From Bacteroidota bacterium (GTDB lineage: Bacteria > Bacteroidota > Bacteroidia > Chitinophagales > Chitinophagaceae): a DNA stretch of 64,000 bases. Shown piece by piece: positions 63,266 to 64,000 of this stretch (the stretch's first letter is position 1; each line of letters opens with the position of its first letter). A program made the position numbers and the translations under genes. The notes beneath the pieces were generated by a model, which worked only from the letters and a program-made list of their open reading frames with translations, was not told where the DNA came from and made no database searches. The stretch covers positions 1 through 64,000 of the forward strand of contig CANGEP010000001.1 in the NCBI GenBank assembly GCA_947452905.1, written 5' to 3'.

Positions 63266-64000
63266 ATGAAATACGAAAAAGAAATAAATAGACGAAAGTC
63301 TTTTGCGATTATATCTCACCCCGATGCAGGTAAAACTACCTTAACAGAAAAGTTTTTGTTATTTGGTGGAGCTATTCAAACGGCAGGTGCTGTAAAAAGC
63401 AACAAAATAAAAAAGCATGCCACTTCCGACTTTATGGAAATCGAGCGCCAAAGAGGTATCTCGGTGGCTACTTCTGTAATGTCTTTTGAGTATAAAGGAA
63501 TTTTGATTAATTTATTAGATACACCCGGTCACAAGGATTTTGCCGAAGATACTTATCGTACCCTTACAGCCGTGGATAGTGTTATCTTGGTTATTGATAG
63601 TGTAAATGGTGTGGAGCCGCAAACACGTCGATTGATGGAAGTGTGTCGTATGCGTATGACACCGGTGATTGTATTTATTAATAAAATGGATAGAGATGGC
63701 AAAAACCGTTTCGATTTATTGGAGGAGATAGAAAAGGAATTAAAGATATCATTACACCCTATGACCTGGCCCATTAACAGCGGTAAGGAGTTTAAAGGGG
63801 TATATAATTTGCACGAAAAAAGTTTACGTTTATTTACTGCCAGCACTAAAGCCAATGATGAGGATGTAGTGGATATCGCCGATTTATCGAGCGATGTTTT
63901 ACAACAAAAAGTGGGCGATCGTGATGCCGATTTATTAAGAGAGGATGCCGAGCTTATCGAGGGGGTTTATGGAGCACTTGATCCCGAAGCCTATTTATCT
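63266..64000 (+). CDS. prfC: Peptide chain release factor 3, 3' end missing
   Basis: The frame from the ATG at 63266 is open to the window edge (245 codons, no stop). GTPase motifs are clear: G1 [14 protein letters not shown]2 region [13 protein letters not shown]3 [16 protein letters not shown] and G4 [23 protein letters not shown] text ([19 protein letters not shown]) is characteristic of RF3 and distinguishes it from EF-G. RF3 recycles RF1/RF2 from the ribosome after termination. The domain after about residue 200 is incomplete here. No consensus promoter is seen in the short gap before it. Confidence 0.94.
   Translation, partial: MKYEKEINRRKSFAIISHPDAGKTTLTEKFLLFGGAIQTAGAVKSNKIKKHATSDFMEIERQRGISVATSVMSFEYKGILINLLDTPGHKDFAEDTYRTLTAVDSVILVIDSVNGVEPQTRRLMEVCRMRMTPVIVFINKMDRDGKNRFDLLEEIEKELKISLHPMTWPINSGKEFKGVYNLHEKSLRLFTASTKANDEDVVDIADLSSDVLQQKVGDRDADLLREDAELIEGVYGALDPEAYLS

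Overview
The window comes from a low-GC member of the Bacteroidota, most likely an environmental Chitinophagales/Sphingobacteriales-type bacterium. Several things support this. The secreted proteins carry type IX secretion system (T9SS) C-terminal sorting domains of both type A and type B. There are two PorP/SprF-family outer-membrane proteins and repeats of the SprB and MBG kinds. Promoter-like sites match the Bacteroidota -7 consensus TAnnTTTG. A histidine kinase has a two-component-regulator propeller of the Bacteroidota kind. The species cannot be named from the sequence.

Layout. Bases 1-1719 hold the 3' part of a repetitive, glycine-rich tail-fibre-like gene and a small HTH-like protein. 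Bases 1726-5540 hold two secreted M28 peptidases flanking an SPFH (prohibitin-like) membrane protein. Bases 5836-22016 form a tight four-gene operon: a SprB-repeat protein with a possible amidotransferase-like head, a 3610-residue SprB-type adhesin with a type B sorting domain, PorP/SprF, and an OmpA/PD40 protein. Bases 21973-26870 hold a minus-strand pair (outer-membrane protein and DUF2147) divergent from a sensor kinase/NarL-type response regulator pair. Bases 27062-30620 hold a tandemly duplicated, convergent two-gene cassette of unknown function. Bases 30621-31135 are noncoding and contain a candidate structured RNA. Bases 31136-34051 encode a GlcD-like FAD/Fe-S oxidoreductase. Bases 34155-48824 hold palindromic operators, an XRE-type regulator translationally coupled to a 3338-residue MBG-repeat adhesin, a second PorP/SprF, and a shorter paralogous adhesin. 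Then follow a HigBA toxin-antitoxin pair, a Bcr/CflA efflux transporter, a carboxypeptidase-regulatory-domain protein, a 2158-residue mosaic T9SS type A cargo protein, an outer-membrane barrel protein, tRNA-Lys(UUU), an SDR oxidoreductase, a SAM hydroxide adenosyltransferase, dihydrolipoyl dehydrogenase, and the start of release factor 3.

How the genes work together. Much of the window is devoted to building the cell surface. Three very large type B cargo proteins sit next to two PorP/SprF proteins, which in this family are thought to act as cargo-specific anchoring or export partners. The second adhesin operon appears to be under its own small XRE repressor or activator, with paired TGRCA-N4-TGYCA operators. 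The most novel-looking element is the duplicated cassette at 27062-30620. In each copy a protein of about 86 residues lies tail-to-tail, with a 4-base stop-codon overlap, against a predicted single-pass membrane protein. That protein has an extracytoplasmic propeller-like domain and a strongly conserved cytoplasmic HTH-like tail. The right end (60 kb onward) is ordinary housekeeping sequence with clear Bacteroidota promoters (TTTG-N19-TAnnTTTG).
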